Below are positions 8,923 to 16,231 of a stretch of DNA of 64,000 bases, in pieces. The notes under the pieces are model-generated. The model was not told the origin of the DNA. It worked only from the letters and a program-made list of their open reading frames with translations, and made no database searches. The stretch covers positions 186,001-250,000 of the forward strand of contig NZ_JANUDY010000005.1 of NCBI RefSeq assembly GCF_024809975.1. The letters run 5' to 3'. Origin of the DNA: Comamonas sp. BIGb0152 (GTDB lineage Bacteria > Pseudomonadota > Gammaproteobacteria > Burkholderiales > Burkholderiaceae_C). The position numbers were made by a program, and so were the translations under genes. Each line of letters starts with the position of its first letter. The stretch's first letter is position 1.

Positions 8923-10364
8923 ACGCGGGCTTCAGGCAGGGCAGGCGAGACGGGCACAGCGGGCGCCTGGCGGTAGCGCACGGTCTTGTCCCATTTGAAT
9001 TGGCGCTTGAACAGCTTGTCGAGCAGCAGGCCGTCGATTGTGGCCTTGGAGACGGCAATCATGCTGACGACAAAACCAGTTAACAGCAGTGGCAAGAGGC
9101 GCAGGCGGCGCTGGTGGCCGTCAAGGTGCACGGCAGCGGCCACTTCAAAGAAGGCGGCAAAGTTGCCCACGCAGGCAAAGCCCGTGGCAATCAGCAGCAT
9201 CAGCAGCGCAATGTTCACGTTGGCGCCGATGCCGTAGCCGGTGACCGTCAACACCAGCGCCAGCAACCAGCCCAGCAGCAGGATGGGCGACATCAGGAAC
9301 ACACCCAGCAGCGCAATACCGTCGACCCGCTCCATCCAGCGCAGGCCCTTGCGGGTCAGCATCTCGGTGCCCAGCTTGGTCATCACCTGGTTGTGGCCCT
9401 TGGCCCAGCGGCTGATCTGGCGAAAACGCACGGCCCAGCTCTCAGGCACTTCCTCATAGCATTCGGCGTAGCCCAGGTAGGCGGTTTGCCAGCCTTTGAG
9501 CAGCAGGCGGTAGGTCAGGTCGGTGTCCTCGGCCAGCACTTCGGGCGTCCAGCCGCCCACATCCTGCAGTGCGCTCAGGCGGATACCGCCCACTGTGCCG
9601 CCATATTGCGCCACAGCGCCCAGGTTGTAGCGGGCCTGCTGGTCCACCTGGTAGCCGCCAGAGCGCTCCAGATCCAGCAGCCGGGTGAGCAGGTTCACGC
9701 CCGCATTCTGCGGCACCACACGCCCCATAACGGCGCCCACCTCGGGATCAAGAAAGGGAGCCACCAGCTGCTTGATGATTTTCTTGCCCGGCAGGTAGTC
9801 GGCGTCGAACACCACGATCAGCTCGGACTGGCCCCGGGCCTGGACGATGGCCGTGGCATCGGCCAAGGCGGCAGCTTTGCCTGGGGGCCCTTCCTGGCGG
9901 TGAAACAGCTGCAGCCGGCCGGGGTGGCGGTCGGCATAGCCGTCGATGATCTGGCGTGTGCCGTCGGTCGAGCGGTCATTGACCGGCATGATCGTCAGGC
10001 GCTCGCGTGGGTAGTCCACATCCAGCAGGGCCTCGATGCAGCCGGAGATCACGGCCTCTTCGTTGTGCGCTGCAATAAAAACGGTGATGTGCGGCCAATG
10101 CGCCTGCTCAATACCGGCATACAGCGGGCGCTGGCGGGCAAACAGGCGGTTGAGGGTGAAGGCGTAGTGGCGAAAGGTGTAGAGCGCTTCCAGCGCAACA
10201 ATCAGCAGCAGGGCAGCCAGGCACAGGCCCAGACCCCAGGTGGCCCAGCTGATGCTGGCCAGGCCCGAATGGAGAGGCTGGGCATCAGCCAGCAGCGGCA
10301 TCAAACCCAGCACGGCTGCGCTGAGGATGGGGGCCTGAAGACGGGGTGCTGGATGCGATGGCAT
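8919..10364 (-). CDS. Membrane GT2 processive glycosyltransferase (polysaccharide synthase)
   Basis: 481 residues. Hydrophobic segments near 11-29 and 43-63 precede the catalytic domain (about 90-330), and three segments follow (about 352-383, 388-410 and 425-450). All processive-synthase signatures are visible: VND with Asp130, DAD at 187-189, the acceptor-base triad AED at 278-280 (usual TED/GED), and QISRW at 316-320. This is the architecture of PgaC, NfrB and BcsA-type synthases, without a PilZ domain. It is the first gene of the cluster. Linked wecB suggests UDP-ManNAc or UDP-GlcNAc as donor. Substrate identity is not provable from sequence. Confidence 0.88.
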   Translation of the reverse strand: MPSHPAPRLQAPILSAAVLGLMPLLADAQPLHSGLASISWATWGLGLCLAALLLIVALEALYTFRHYAFTLNRLFARQRPLYAGIEQAHWPHITVFIAAHNEEAVISGCIEALLDVDYPRERLTIMPVNDRSTDGTRQIIDGYADRHPGRLQLFHRQEGPPGKAAALADATAIVQARGQSELIVVFDADYLPGKKIIKQLVAPFLDPEVGAVMGRVVPQNAGVNLLTRLLDLERSGGYQVDQQARYNLGAVAQYGGTVGGIRLSALQDVGGWTPEVLAEDTDLTYRLLLKGWQTAYLGYAECYEEVPESWAVRFRQISRWAKGHNQVMTKLGTEMLTRKGLRWMERVDGIALLGVFLMSPILLLGWLLALVLTVTGYGIGANVNIALLMLLIATGFACVGNFAAFFEVAAAVHLDGHQRRLRLLPLLLTGFVVSMIAVSKATIDGLLLDKLFKRQFKWDKTVRYRQAPAVPVSPALPEARV

Positions 10365-10825
10365 GGTGATTGATAGAAAAAAGTTCTTACAACTTGAGAT
10401 TCGATTATATCAATCGACATTAATGCCTGAATAGTGTTTCAATAGGTATCCGAGTAAAAAGTAAGTGTTTATTAACGTCTAAGGTAATGGCTATCAAGCC
10501 TCACAGAAAAATCTATCCAGTCCAAGTTACAAATTGATGCTTGATCTGTCAGTGATTTTTCTGGTTGTGCCCGCATCCAGGTGGTGGCCGGCGCTGTTTT
10601 TAGCCCCTTTGGGCAGGTTTTGGCCTGTGGCCATGGCGCCAAAAAATGGCAAAAAAAATACGTTGCCCCCGTTGCCACGGTGGGCATGTCGGCCAGACCA
10701 GCGCGGGCATGCGGCAGCGGGGTCGGCACCCAAGGGTGCGGCCGTGCAGTGCCAGAAAGCCAGCGCCGTGTGGCTAGGCGGGGTGGCGTGTATGCGCTGG
10801 GCGCTGGTGCAGCGCTAGCGGGGGC
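10365..10825. other. 461-nt intergenic region without a convincing gene
   Basis: The first about 200 nt (10365-10560) are AT-rich and probably hold the promoter of the minus-strand polysaccharide cluster. The rest returns to high GC, with short overlapping open frames on both strands that lack ribosome sites, recognisable domains or consistent codon bias. I see no RNA gene; it may be remnant coding sequence. Confidence 0.4.
10401..10417 (-). promoter_or_regulatory. Inverted repeat over a possible -10 element upstream of the synthase gene
   Basis: TCGATT and AATCGA arms, 5 nt apart, enclose a minus-strand TATAAT-like hexamer (10404-10409), 37 nt upstream of the synthase start codon in a locally AT-rich stretch. 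The matching -35 is weak. A repressor bound here would block the promoter of the whole polysaccharide cluster. Confidence 0.35.
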
Positions 10826-11593
10826 TCAGCGATGGCCAAACCGGGCCATATAGGCCTGGGGCTCGCCGGTTTTGAAGGCGTTGGCAAATTCCTGCACGCT
10901 GTCGTCGATGGCCTGGTCCAGCGACTGGCGCTCCCAGGCACGCAGCATGCGCTTTTGCTGGCGCAGCGCCTGCGGTCCATAGCCGGCCATCTGGCGGGCC
11001 AGGCGGTCGACTTCGTCGTCCAGCCGCTGCGGGGCGACCACCTGGTCCAGCAGGCCCCACTGCAGTGCCTGTGCGGCATCGATGTTGTCGCCGGTCAGCA
11101 GCAGCCACTGCGTGCGCGCGGCGCCAATCAGCCGGGGCAGCATGGCGGCATGGATCACCGAGGGGATGCCTACCTGCACCTCGGGCATGCCGCATTGCAC
11201 GCGGTTGCTGGCAATGCGGATATCGCAGGCGCAGGCCAGCTCCAGGCCGCCACCCAAGGTCCAGCCCGGCAGGCGCGCAATCACCGGTGTGGGGAACTGG
11301 CGCGCCCCTTCGCAGACGCGGCGCAGCCGGGTGATGAAGGCGGCCGCATTGTCGGGGGTGAGTGCGCGCATCTCCTTGATATCGGCACCGGCAACAAAGG
11401 CCTTGTCGCCACTGCCGCGCAACACCAGCACGCGGATGCGCGCATCCTGCGCCAGGGTATCCAGCGCCTGGGCAAGCTCCTCCAAGACCGGCGACGACAG
11501 GATGTTGAGGCTGCCAGCGTTGCGGAAAGTCAAGGTGGCAACGCCGTTGTCTTGCAAGCTGGCGTGGGCGTGGTGCAGGTCGATCAGGTCCAT
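10826..11593 (-). CDS. Enoyl-CoA hydratase/isomerase family protein
   Basis: A crotonase-fold enzyme of 255 residues from the ATG at 11593, acting on acyl-CoA. Visible family features are the oxyanion-hole segments FVAGADIKEM and LGGGLELACACDIRIAS, followed by the GMPEVQVGIPS segment. The second catalytic Glu position is present as PEVQVGIP. An upstream in-frame ATG at 11656 would add 21 residues of non-family sequence, so 11593 is preferred, although neither start has a good ribosome site. It is divergent from the DUF2170 gene and single, so the pathway is undetermined. Confidence 0.82.
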   Translation of the reverse strand: MDLIDLHHAHASLQDNGVATLTFRNAGSLNILSSPVLEELAQALDTLAQDARIRVLVLRGSGDKAFVAGADIKEMRALTPDNAAAFITRLRRVCEGARQFPTPVIARLPGWTLGGGLELACACDIRIASNRVQCGMPEVQVGIPSVIHAAMLPRLIGAARTQWLLLTGDNIDAAQALQWGLLDQVVAPQRLDDEVDRLARQMAGYGPQALRQQKRMLRAWERQSLDQAIDDSVQEFANAFKTGEPQAYMARFGHR

Positions 11594-11725
11594 GCGGCCA
11601 TTGTGTGGATAGGCAGCGGTCAGGACGGTCTCAAGGGGGACAAACCGCCTGTACATGGCCTGAATGGGTCATGTAGCGCTATGATTTCAAAAGAAAATTT
11701 ACATATTGAAACTATTACATGTACA

Positions 11726-11739
11726 CATCACATGTGATG
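11726..11739. promoter_or_regulatory. Perfect 14-bp palindrome upstream of the PspA cluster
   Basis: CATCACATGTGATG reads identically on both strands. It lies between the divergent enoyl-CoA hydratase and DUF2170 genes and covers two early in-frame ATG codons, which argues that the true start is downstream and that this is an operator. Confidence 0.45.
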
Positions 11740-11757
11740 ACTGCTATGGTGTCTCCC

Positions 11758-12396
11758 ATGGAACAAAAAACATCAGCCCACTACCAGCGCCTGCACCGCC
11801 AACGGCTGCGGGAGCAGGGCCTGGTGAAAAAAGAAGTCTGGGTACTCCCGGAGTACAGCGCAGTCTTGCATCTGCTGGAGCGACAGATGCGCCAGCCGCA
11901 TGCACAACCGGGTTCAATCGCCATCAACCACCAGGAGGGCAGCATGGAAAACAGCAAGCACCACTACCGCACGATTCACGCGCTGGCCGATGAGCTGCGC
12001 GCATCGGCGCTGGCCCGCGAGGGCAAGTTGCACATTGAGGTGTTCGACGGGGCCGAGGCCAGCGTCTTGGTTACCTTGACCGATTTTGGCGACCTGCCTG
12101 TGCATGTGGCCCTGTCGGGCGAGCAGCTGGTGGTCGAGGCCTTCTTGTGGCCCGCCAACCAGGTGCGCGATGGCGCCGGGCTCAATGCGCAGATCTTGCG
12201 CCTGCAAAAGCTGTTCCCGTTCACGACGATGGCGCTGGAGCCGCAGGCCCATGGTGGCGAAGGCTATGTGATGTTTGCCGCGATGCGGGGCAACAGCAGC
12301 ACGGACGACATCCTGGCCGAGATCCTGATCCTGGCCGACAGCGTGATCCAGGCCACCGAAGCCCTGGCACCCTATCTGACGTTGGCGCAGGTCTGA
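11758..12396 (+). CDS. yjfI: YjfI family protein (DUF2170) with antitoxin-like N-terminal extension
   Basis: 212 residues from 11758. The C-terminal about 150 residues (from MENSKHHYRTIHALADEL) are the DUF2170/YjfI domain, commonly encoded next to PspA-like genes. The N-terminal about 50 residues read helix, then RLREQGLVKKEVWVLPEY, then an amphipathic helix, which resembles the DNA-binding end of MazE-like or ribbon-helix-helix proteins. Start choice is open: ATGs at 11719 and 11737 lie in a palindrome, 11758 has no ribosome site, and an in-frame ATG at 11944 has a near-perfect AGGAGG 5 nt upstream. It is the first gene of the membrane-stress cluster. Function of DUF2170 is not established. 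Confidence 0.7.
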   Translation: MEQKTSAHYQRLHRQRLREQGLVKKEVWVLPEYSAVLHLLERQMRQPHAQPGSIAINHQEGSMENSKHHYRTIHALADELRASALAREGKLHIEVFDGAEASVLVTLTDFGDLPVHVALSGEQLVVEAFLWPANQVRDGAGLNAQILRLQKLFPFTTMALEPQAHGGEGYVMFAAMRGNSSTDDILAEILILADSVIQATEALAPYLTLAQV

Positions 12397-12433
12397 CGGA
12401 CTGCAGGCCCACGACCCACAGTACAAGGAGAAC

Positions 12434-13141
12434 ATGATGACCGTATGGAACAAGCTGGTGACCGCCCTGCGGGGTGCCGCGCATGAAGCGGGCGAGACCG
12501 TGACCGACAGCCAGGCGCTGCGCATTCTGGACCAGGAGATCCGCGATGCCGACAACGACCTGAACCGCTCCAAGGAAGCGCTGGCCGAGATCATGGCCAA
12601 GCAAAAGCTGGCCGCGGGCAAGCTGCAGACCACGCAGGCCAAGATTACCGAGTACGAAGGCTATGCGCTCAAGGCGCTGGAAACCCAGGACGAGTCCCTG
12701 GCCTTGGAAGTGGCCGGCAAGGTGGCCTTGCTCGAAGCCCAGCGCGACGAAGAAGAGGCGCAGCTGAGCGCCTTCAGCCACAGCGTGGAGCAGCTGCGCG
12801 GCGCCATCCAGACGGCGCAGTCCCACATCAAGCGGCTCAAGCAGCAGACCGACACCGTCAAGGCCACCGAGAGCGTGCAGCGCGCCCAGGCCACCGTGGC
12901 GGGCCGCTATTCCGGATCGCAGTCGCGCGTGCAGACGGCGCTCGATTCGCTCGAACGCATCAAGCAAAAGCAGGCCGAGCGCGGCGCCCGCATGGAGAGC
13001 GCCGCCGAGCTGGCGCAAAGCAGCAGCGAAGACGCGCTCGACGCCAAGCTGCGCGCTGCCGGTATCACCGCCTCTGCGGGCAATGCGCAGTCCGTGCTGG
13101 AGCGCCTCAAGGCCCAGCGCAGCGGCGCCAAAGAGGGCTGA
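12434..13141 (+). CDS. PspA/IM30 family membrane-stress protein
   Basis: 235 residues of almost continuous coiled coil starting MMTVWNKLVTALRGAAHE, the amphipathic membrane-binding helix usual in PspA/IM30/YjfJ. ESCRT-III-like PspA proteins bind stressed inner membrane and keep the proton barrier intact. Typical segments are QALRILDQEIRDADNDL near residue 28 and YEGYALKALETQDESLALEVAGKV near 75. A good AAGGAG lies 5 nt before the first of two tandem ATGs. It follows the DUF2170 gene by 37 nt. No PspF or sigma-54 -24/-12 element is apparent, unlike the enteric psp operon. Confidence 0.9.
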   Translation: MMTVWNKLVTALRGAAHEAGETVTDSQALRILDQEIRDADNDLNRSKEALAEIMAKQKLAAGKLQTTQAKITEYEGYALKALETQDESLALEVAGKVALLEAQRDEEEAQLSAFSHSVEQLRGAIQTAQSHIKRLKQQTDTVKATESVQRAQATVAGRYSGSQSRVQTALDSLERIKQKQAERGARMESAAELAQSSSEDALDAKLRAAGITASAGNAQSVLERLKAQRSGAKEG

Positions 13142-13230
13142 TGGCGCAGGGCCCGGGCTGGCCCAATAACGTACAACAAGTGCGGCGCAGGCCTTAGCCA
13201 GCCGCTGCACACCAACAAGAGGGGTCTGCC

Positions 13231-13914
13231 ATGTCGGCTTTTTTGCACTACGCACTGGGCTTTCCAACCTTCATCTTCGGTGCACTGCTGCTGTGCATGC
13301 TGCTGTACTGGCTGATCGCGCTGCTGGGCCTGGTAGAGACAGATTCGCTGGACCAGTGGCTGCTGTTTGATGGCAGCGACCATGCCCATGGCGTGGAGCA
13401 TTCGGTCAGCGCGCTGGCCGGCCTGCTGCTCAAGGTGGGGCTGGGCGGCATTCCGGCCACCGTCATCCTGACGGTGTTGTTGCTGCTGTCCTGGCTGGCC
13501 TCCTATGTGCTCTGCCACCTGGTGCCCATGCCCGAGGGCTGGACCCTGATCAACCTGGTCAGCGGCAGCGTGCTGGCCGTGGCCGCGCTGGTGCTGGGCT
13601 TTGCCGCCACCGTCGTGCTGCTGCGGCCGCTGCGTGGCCTGGTGGCCCGCATTGCACCGCCTGAGACGCCCAAGGTGCTGCTGGGCCGCACGGGCCTGGT
13701 GCGCAGCGGGGTGGTCAATGCCAGCCAAGGCTATGGCAGCGTCGATGACGGCGGCGGCGGGCTCAATGTGCAAATGCGCTCGCCCGAGCGCGAGCTGCCG
13801 CGCGGCACCGAGATCGTACTGATCGAGCACCTGCCGCAGCACAACGCCTGGCGCGTGGTCAGCAAGGCCGAGTTTGACGGCAGCGAGATTCCGGGGTTGC
13901 ACCCACCTGTTTGA
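13231..13914 (+). CDS. YqiJ-like membrane protein with C-terminal OB-fold
   Basis: 227 residues: three hydrophobic spans (about 10-35, 70-97, 105-132), then a soluble OB/NfeD-like domain from about residue 145 (VLLGRTGLVRSGVVNASQGYGSV, ending with a VVSKAEFDGSEIPG tail). NfeD-type OB-fold membrane proteins are typical partners of flotillins, and the flotillin gene follows directly (84 nt). Likely role: inner-membrane partner that localises or closes the flotillin assembly. The start was chosen at the ATG preceded by AAGAGGGG. Confidence 0.8.
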   Translation: MSAFLHYALGFPTFIFGALLLCMLLYWLIALLGLVETDSLDQWLLFDGSDHAHGVEHSVSALAGLLLKVGLGGIPATVILTVLLLLSWLASYVLCHLVPMPEGWTLINLVSGSVLAVAALVLGFAATVVLLRPLRGLVARIAPPETPKVLLGRTGLVRSGVVNASQGYGSVDDGGGGLNVQMRSPERELPRGTEIVLIEHLPQHNAWRVVSKAEFDGSEIPGLHPPV

Positions 13915-13997
13915 GCCAAGGGAGCCGCTAGCGCGCAGGCGTGGCGGGCCCGCATTCGCCAAGTTTTTTTAAGACCGATATTGATAGGGAGATACGC

Positions 13998-16088
13998 ATG
14001 AATATGGGAAATCTGGAGTGGTACATCGTCGCCGGGGTGGTGATCGGATCGATCTTCATCGTCATCCTGGGCCTGTTTGCCTTGGTCAAGGCCTTCTACA
14101 TCAAGGTGCCCCAGGGCACGGCCTTGATCATCAACGACACCACTTCGCAGCCCAAGGTGAAGTTCACCGGCGGCATGGTACTGCCGGTGATCCACAAGAA
14201 GGAGTTCATGCGCATCTCGCTGATCACCTTGGAGATCGACCGCCGGGGCAAGGAAGGCCTGATCTGCCGCGACAACATGCGGGCCGACATCACCGTGGCC
14301 TTCTACCTGCGTGTCAACGAGACCCCGGAAGACGTGCTCAAGGTCGCCAAGGCCATTGGTGTGGACCGTGCCTCGGAAAAGGGCGCTGTCAACGAGCTGT
14401 TCAATGCCAAGTTCTCCGAGGCTTTGAAGACCGTGGGCAAGCAGATCGATTTTGTGAAGCTGTTCGAAAACCGCCAGGACTTTCGCGACCAGATCATCCA
14501 TGTGATCGGCAACGACTTGAACGGCTATGTGCTCGAAGACGTGGCCATTGATTACCTGGAGCAGACCTCCAAGTCCTCGCTGGACCCGAACAACATTCTG
14601 GACTCCGAAGGTATTCGCAAGATCACCGAGCTGACGGCCAACCAGAACATCGTCACCAACGAGCTCGAACGCAATGCCGAGTTGGCCGTGACCAAGAAGA
14701 ACGTCGAGACCAAGGAAGCCATGCTGGCGCTGGAGCGCCAGCAGGCCGATGCCGAAGCCCGCCAAAAGCGCGAGATCGCCACCATCCAGGCGCGTGAGCA
14801 GGCCGAGACCCAGAAGGTGCAGGAGGAAGAGCGCCTCAAGGCCGAGCAGGCCCGCATCCAGACGCAGGAGCAACTCGATATCCGCGAAGAAAACCGCCAG
14901 CGCGAGGTGGCGGTAGCGCAGCAGAACCGCGAGCGCGCGGTGGTGATCGAGATCGAGAAGGTCACCCGGGCCAAGGACCTGGAGGTGGTCTCGCGCCAGC
15001 GCGAAGTGGAGCTGCAGCGCATCGAGAAGGAAAAGGCCATCGAAATTGAGAAGGCCAGCATTGCCAACGTCATCCGCGAGCGCGTGGTGGTGGAGAAGGG
15101 CGTGGCCCAGGAAGAGGAACGCATCAAGGAAGTGCGCGTGGTGTCCGAGGCCGAGCGCATGAAGCAGGTGACCGTGCTGACCGCCCAGGCCCAGGCCGAA
15201 GAAGACATGGTGCGCCAGGTCAAGAAGGCCGAAGCTGATGAAACGGCATCGCGCCACAAGGCCATCGAGGTGACCACCTTGGCCCAGGCCGAGCTGGAGG
15301 CCGCCGGCAAGACCGCCGAGGCCAAGAAGAAGATGGCCGAGGCCATCGAGGTCGAGCGCGCAGCGCCCGGCCTGGCGGACGCCAAGGTGCGCGAAGTGAC
15401 GGCTGCGGCCATCGAGCGCGAAGGCATGGTGCAGGCCAAGATCATTGCGGAAAAGCTCATCGCCCAGGCCAAGGGCGAAGAAGAAAAGGGCCTGGCCGAA
15501 GTGCGCGTGATCGAGGCCCAGGCCGATGCCAACGAGAAGCTGGGCCTGGCGGACGCCAAGGTGCTGGAAGAGCGCTTGATGGCGCAGGCCCGTGGTGAAG
15601 CCCAGGTGGGCAACACCAAGGCCGTGGTGACCCGCGATGTGGGCCAGTCCGAAGCCGATGTGCTGCGCGACAAGCTGTTCGCCGAGGCCAAGGGCCTGAC
15701 CGAGAAATTTGCGGCGCTCGCCTCGCTGTCCGACCAGGCCCGTTCGCACGAAGAGTTCCGCATGCAGCTGGAGAAGAACTTCGAGCAGGCGCTGGCCGCC
15801 ATCGATGCCAACAAGACCGTGGCGCAAGAGCAGGCCGAGGTGCTGTCGGCCGCGCTGTCCAAGGCCAATATCGACATCGTTGGCGGCGGTGGCGATTTCT
15901 TCAACAACTTTGCCAAGGCCTTGTCGGTGGGCAAGGCGGTCGAGGGCGTGTCTGCCAAAAGCCCCATCGTGCAGGAGCTGCTGCAGAAGTTCATCGGCGG
16001 CAAGGGCCTGCCCACGGATGCGCTGAGCAACCTGCTGGGCGGCGGCCAGGACAAGAAGAGCCTGCCGCCCTCGGCCACCGAGTCCTGA
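13998..16088 (+). CDS. yqiK: YqiK-like flotillin
   Basis: 696 residues. An N-terminal transmembrane helix (IVAGVVIGSIFIVILGLFAL, about 11-30) is followed by an SPFH domain (about 35-220; AFYIKVPQGTALIIND) and a very long charged coiled coil (about 225-560, rich in EAE/KAE/ERQ heptads). The Gly-rich tail ends GGGQDKKSLPPSATES. Flotillins assemble into inner-membrane microdomain cages. The start at 13998 has GGGAGA 6 nt upstream; the longer frame adds unrelated residues. It sits between its OB-fold partner and the AAA ATPase gene. Confidence 0.88.
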   Translation: MNMGNLEWYIVAGVVIGSIFIVILGLFALVKAFYIKVPQGTALIINDTTSQPKVKFTGGMVLPVIHKKEFMRISLITLEIDRRGKEGLICRDNMRADITVAFYLRVNETPEDVLKVAKAIGVDRASEKGAVNELFNAKFSEALKTVGKQIDFVKLFENRQDFRDQIIHVIGNDLNGYVLEDVAIDYLEQTSKSSLDPNNILDSEGIRKITELTANQNIVTNELERNAELAVTKKNVETKEAMLALERQQADAEARQKREIATIQAREQAETQKVQEEERLKAEQARIQTQEQLDIREENRQREVAVAQQNRERAVVIEIEKVTRAKDLEVVSRQREVELQRIEKEKAIEIEKASIANVIRERVVVEKGVAQEEERIKEVRVVSEAERMKQVTVLTAQAQAEEDMVRQVKKAEADETASRHKAIEVTTLAQAELEAAGKTAEAKKKMAEAIEVERAAPGLADAKVREVTAAAIEREGMVQAKIIAEKLIAQAKGEEEKGLAEVRVIEAQADANEKLGLADAKVLEERLMAQARGEAQVGNTKAVVTRDVGQSEADVLRDKLFAEAKGLTEKFAALASLSDQARSHEEFRMQLEKNFEQALAAIDANKTVAQEQAEVLSAALSKANIDIVGGGGDFFNNFAKALSVGKAVEGVSAKSPIVQELLQKFIGGKGLPTDALSNLLGGGQDKKSLPPSATES

Positions 16089-16231
16089 TCCCAGGCCTGC
16101 GCCCCGCTGGGCTGCGCCCCGCGCGCCGCTGGCCGGTTCGGACTTTCTGGGCGCCTTCGCCCCCTTTCTTGGCAGGCCGCAGCCCCTGTGCTGGCCTGCC
16201 ATGCCCCACCGCATTCACTGCCGCTCTAGCC

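Noticed and set aside
10472-10818. Short overlapping open frames upstream of the polysaccharide synthase
   Set aside because: No ribosome site, no recognisable domain, and frames overlap on both strands; left as non-coding.
12397-12433. Sigma-54 promoter before the pspA-like gene
   Set aside because: No GG/GC pair at -24/-12 spacing is seen, and the gap is only 37 nt within an apparent operon.
13731-16214. 827-codon minus-strand open frame opposite the flotillin gene
   Set aside because: Its Leu/Gly/His-rich, repetitive translation mirrors the coiled-coil coding strand; there is no start context or domain.
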